Both the position numbers and the translations under genes were made by a program. Positions 63,710-64,000 of a stretch of 64,000 nt of DNA are shown piece by piece (the stretch's first letter is position 1; every line of letters begins with the position of its first letter). Source of the stretch: Euleptes europaea (taxonomy: Eukaryota; Chordata; Lepidosauria; Squamata; Sphaerodactylidae); the NCBI RefSeq assembly GCF_029931775.1, contig NC_079324.1:59837268-59901267 (forward strand). The letters run 5' to 3'. The notes below the pieces were generated by a model. That model saw only the letters and a program-made list of their open reading frames with translations. It was not told the DNA's origin and ran no database searches.

Positions 63710-64000
63710 GGTACTCGGAGAACCTGGTGAGCAGCTTTGCTATAACGCTGTAACAATATGTCTACTGAGAATTTAAAAAAAAAAACCTCTGGTGGAAGGG
63801 GAGAACTATGACAGTTGTGGAGAAGCGGAGCAGGGAAATGGCGCTGAGCTGATGTGAGTGGGGCTGGGACTTTCTCGACTGCATGGGCGCCACCCCAATT
63901 CTGGTGCCATCTTCCCCAAAATGTTGCAGCAAAGCAGGTTTGAATAAGTTTGAAAGAAAGGTGGGGAGAACCCAGGAGGTGCAAAGAAGCACCAGAATGC
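63710..64000. other. DNAH10 intron, right edge
   Basis: No exon recognised on either strand. Confidence 0.4.

Overview
This is nuclear DNA of a reptile, most likely a non-snake squamate and possibly a gecko. That reading rests on the mix of CR1, L2, Bov-B/RTE and L1 LINE remnants, Penelope-like pieces, several tRNA-derived SINE families, 5S-rRNA-derived SINEs with Bov-B-like 3' ends, and many short hAT-type and Harbinger-type DNA transposons. The species cannot be named from the sequence. Nothing bacterial or viral is present.

Two host genes are visible and they converge. On the + strand, CCDC92 (a centriole/cilium coiled-coil protein) has three coding exons between 44751 and 48350, giving a 316-residue product. 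On the - strand, the last 12 coding exons of DNAH10 (an axonemal inner-arm dynein heavy chain) lie between 63299 and 50807. They join in phase at every junction into the last 667 residues of the motor and run off the right edge of the window. The stop codons are about 2.46 kb apart, and the DNA between them is almost free of repeats, as expected for a long CCDC92 3' UTR meeting a short DNAH10 3' UTR. The same tail-to-tail pair exists in human 12q24.31. Both products serve cilia.

Layout: 1-25.6 kb has no gene that I can support and is repeat-dense intergenic DNA, ending in a young tandem array made from the 3' end of a LINE (24.2-25.3 kb). A CpG island with an RFX-type X-box, an NRF1-like site and a strong splice donor lies at 25.7-26.3 kb. 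It is the best candidate for the CCDC92 promoter and noncoding first exon. From 26.0 to 44.75 kb would then be CCDC92 intron 1. CCDC92 coding exons follow, then the shared 3' region, then DNAH10 introns rich in SINEs.

The most interesting non-gene structure is a recurring fold-back architecture: target duplication, inverted arm, loop, arm, short unique tail, target duplication. It occurs at four loci (2.4, 27.4, 55.5 and 57.7 kb), three of them with perfect 15-bp flanking repeats. One family carries a hammerhead-ribozyme-like half motif. Other notable items are a composite tRNA-5S-BovB SINE (two copies), an abundant hAT-type MITE family whose 8-bp target duplications can be read directly, a 1.2-kb inverted repeat, and many nested insertions that give a relative order of transposon activity.
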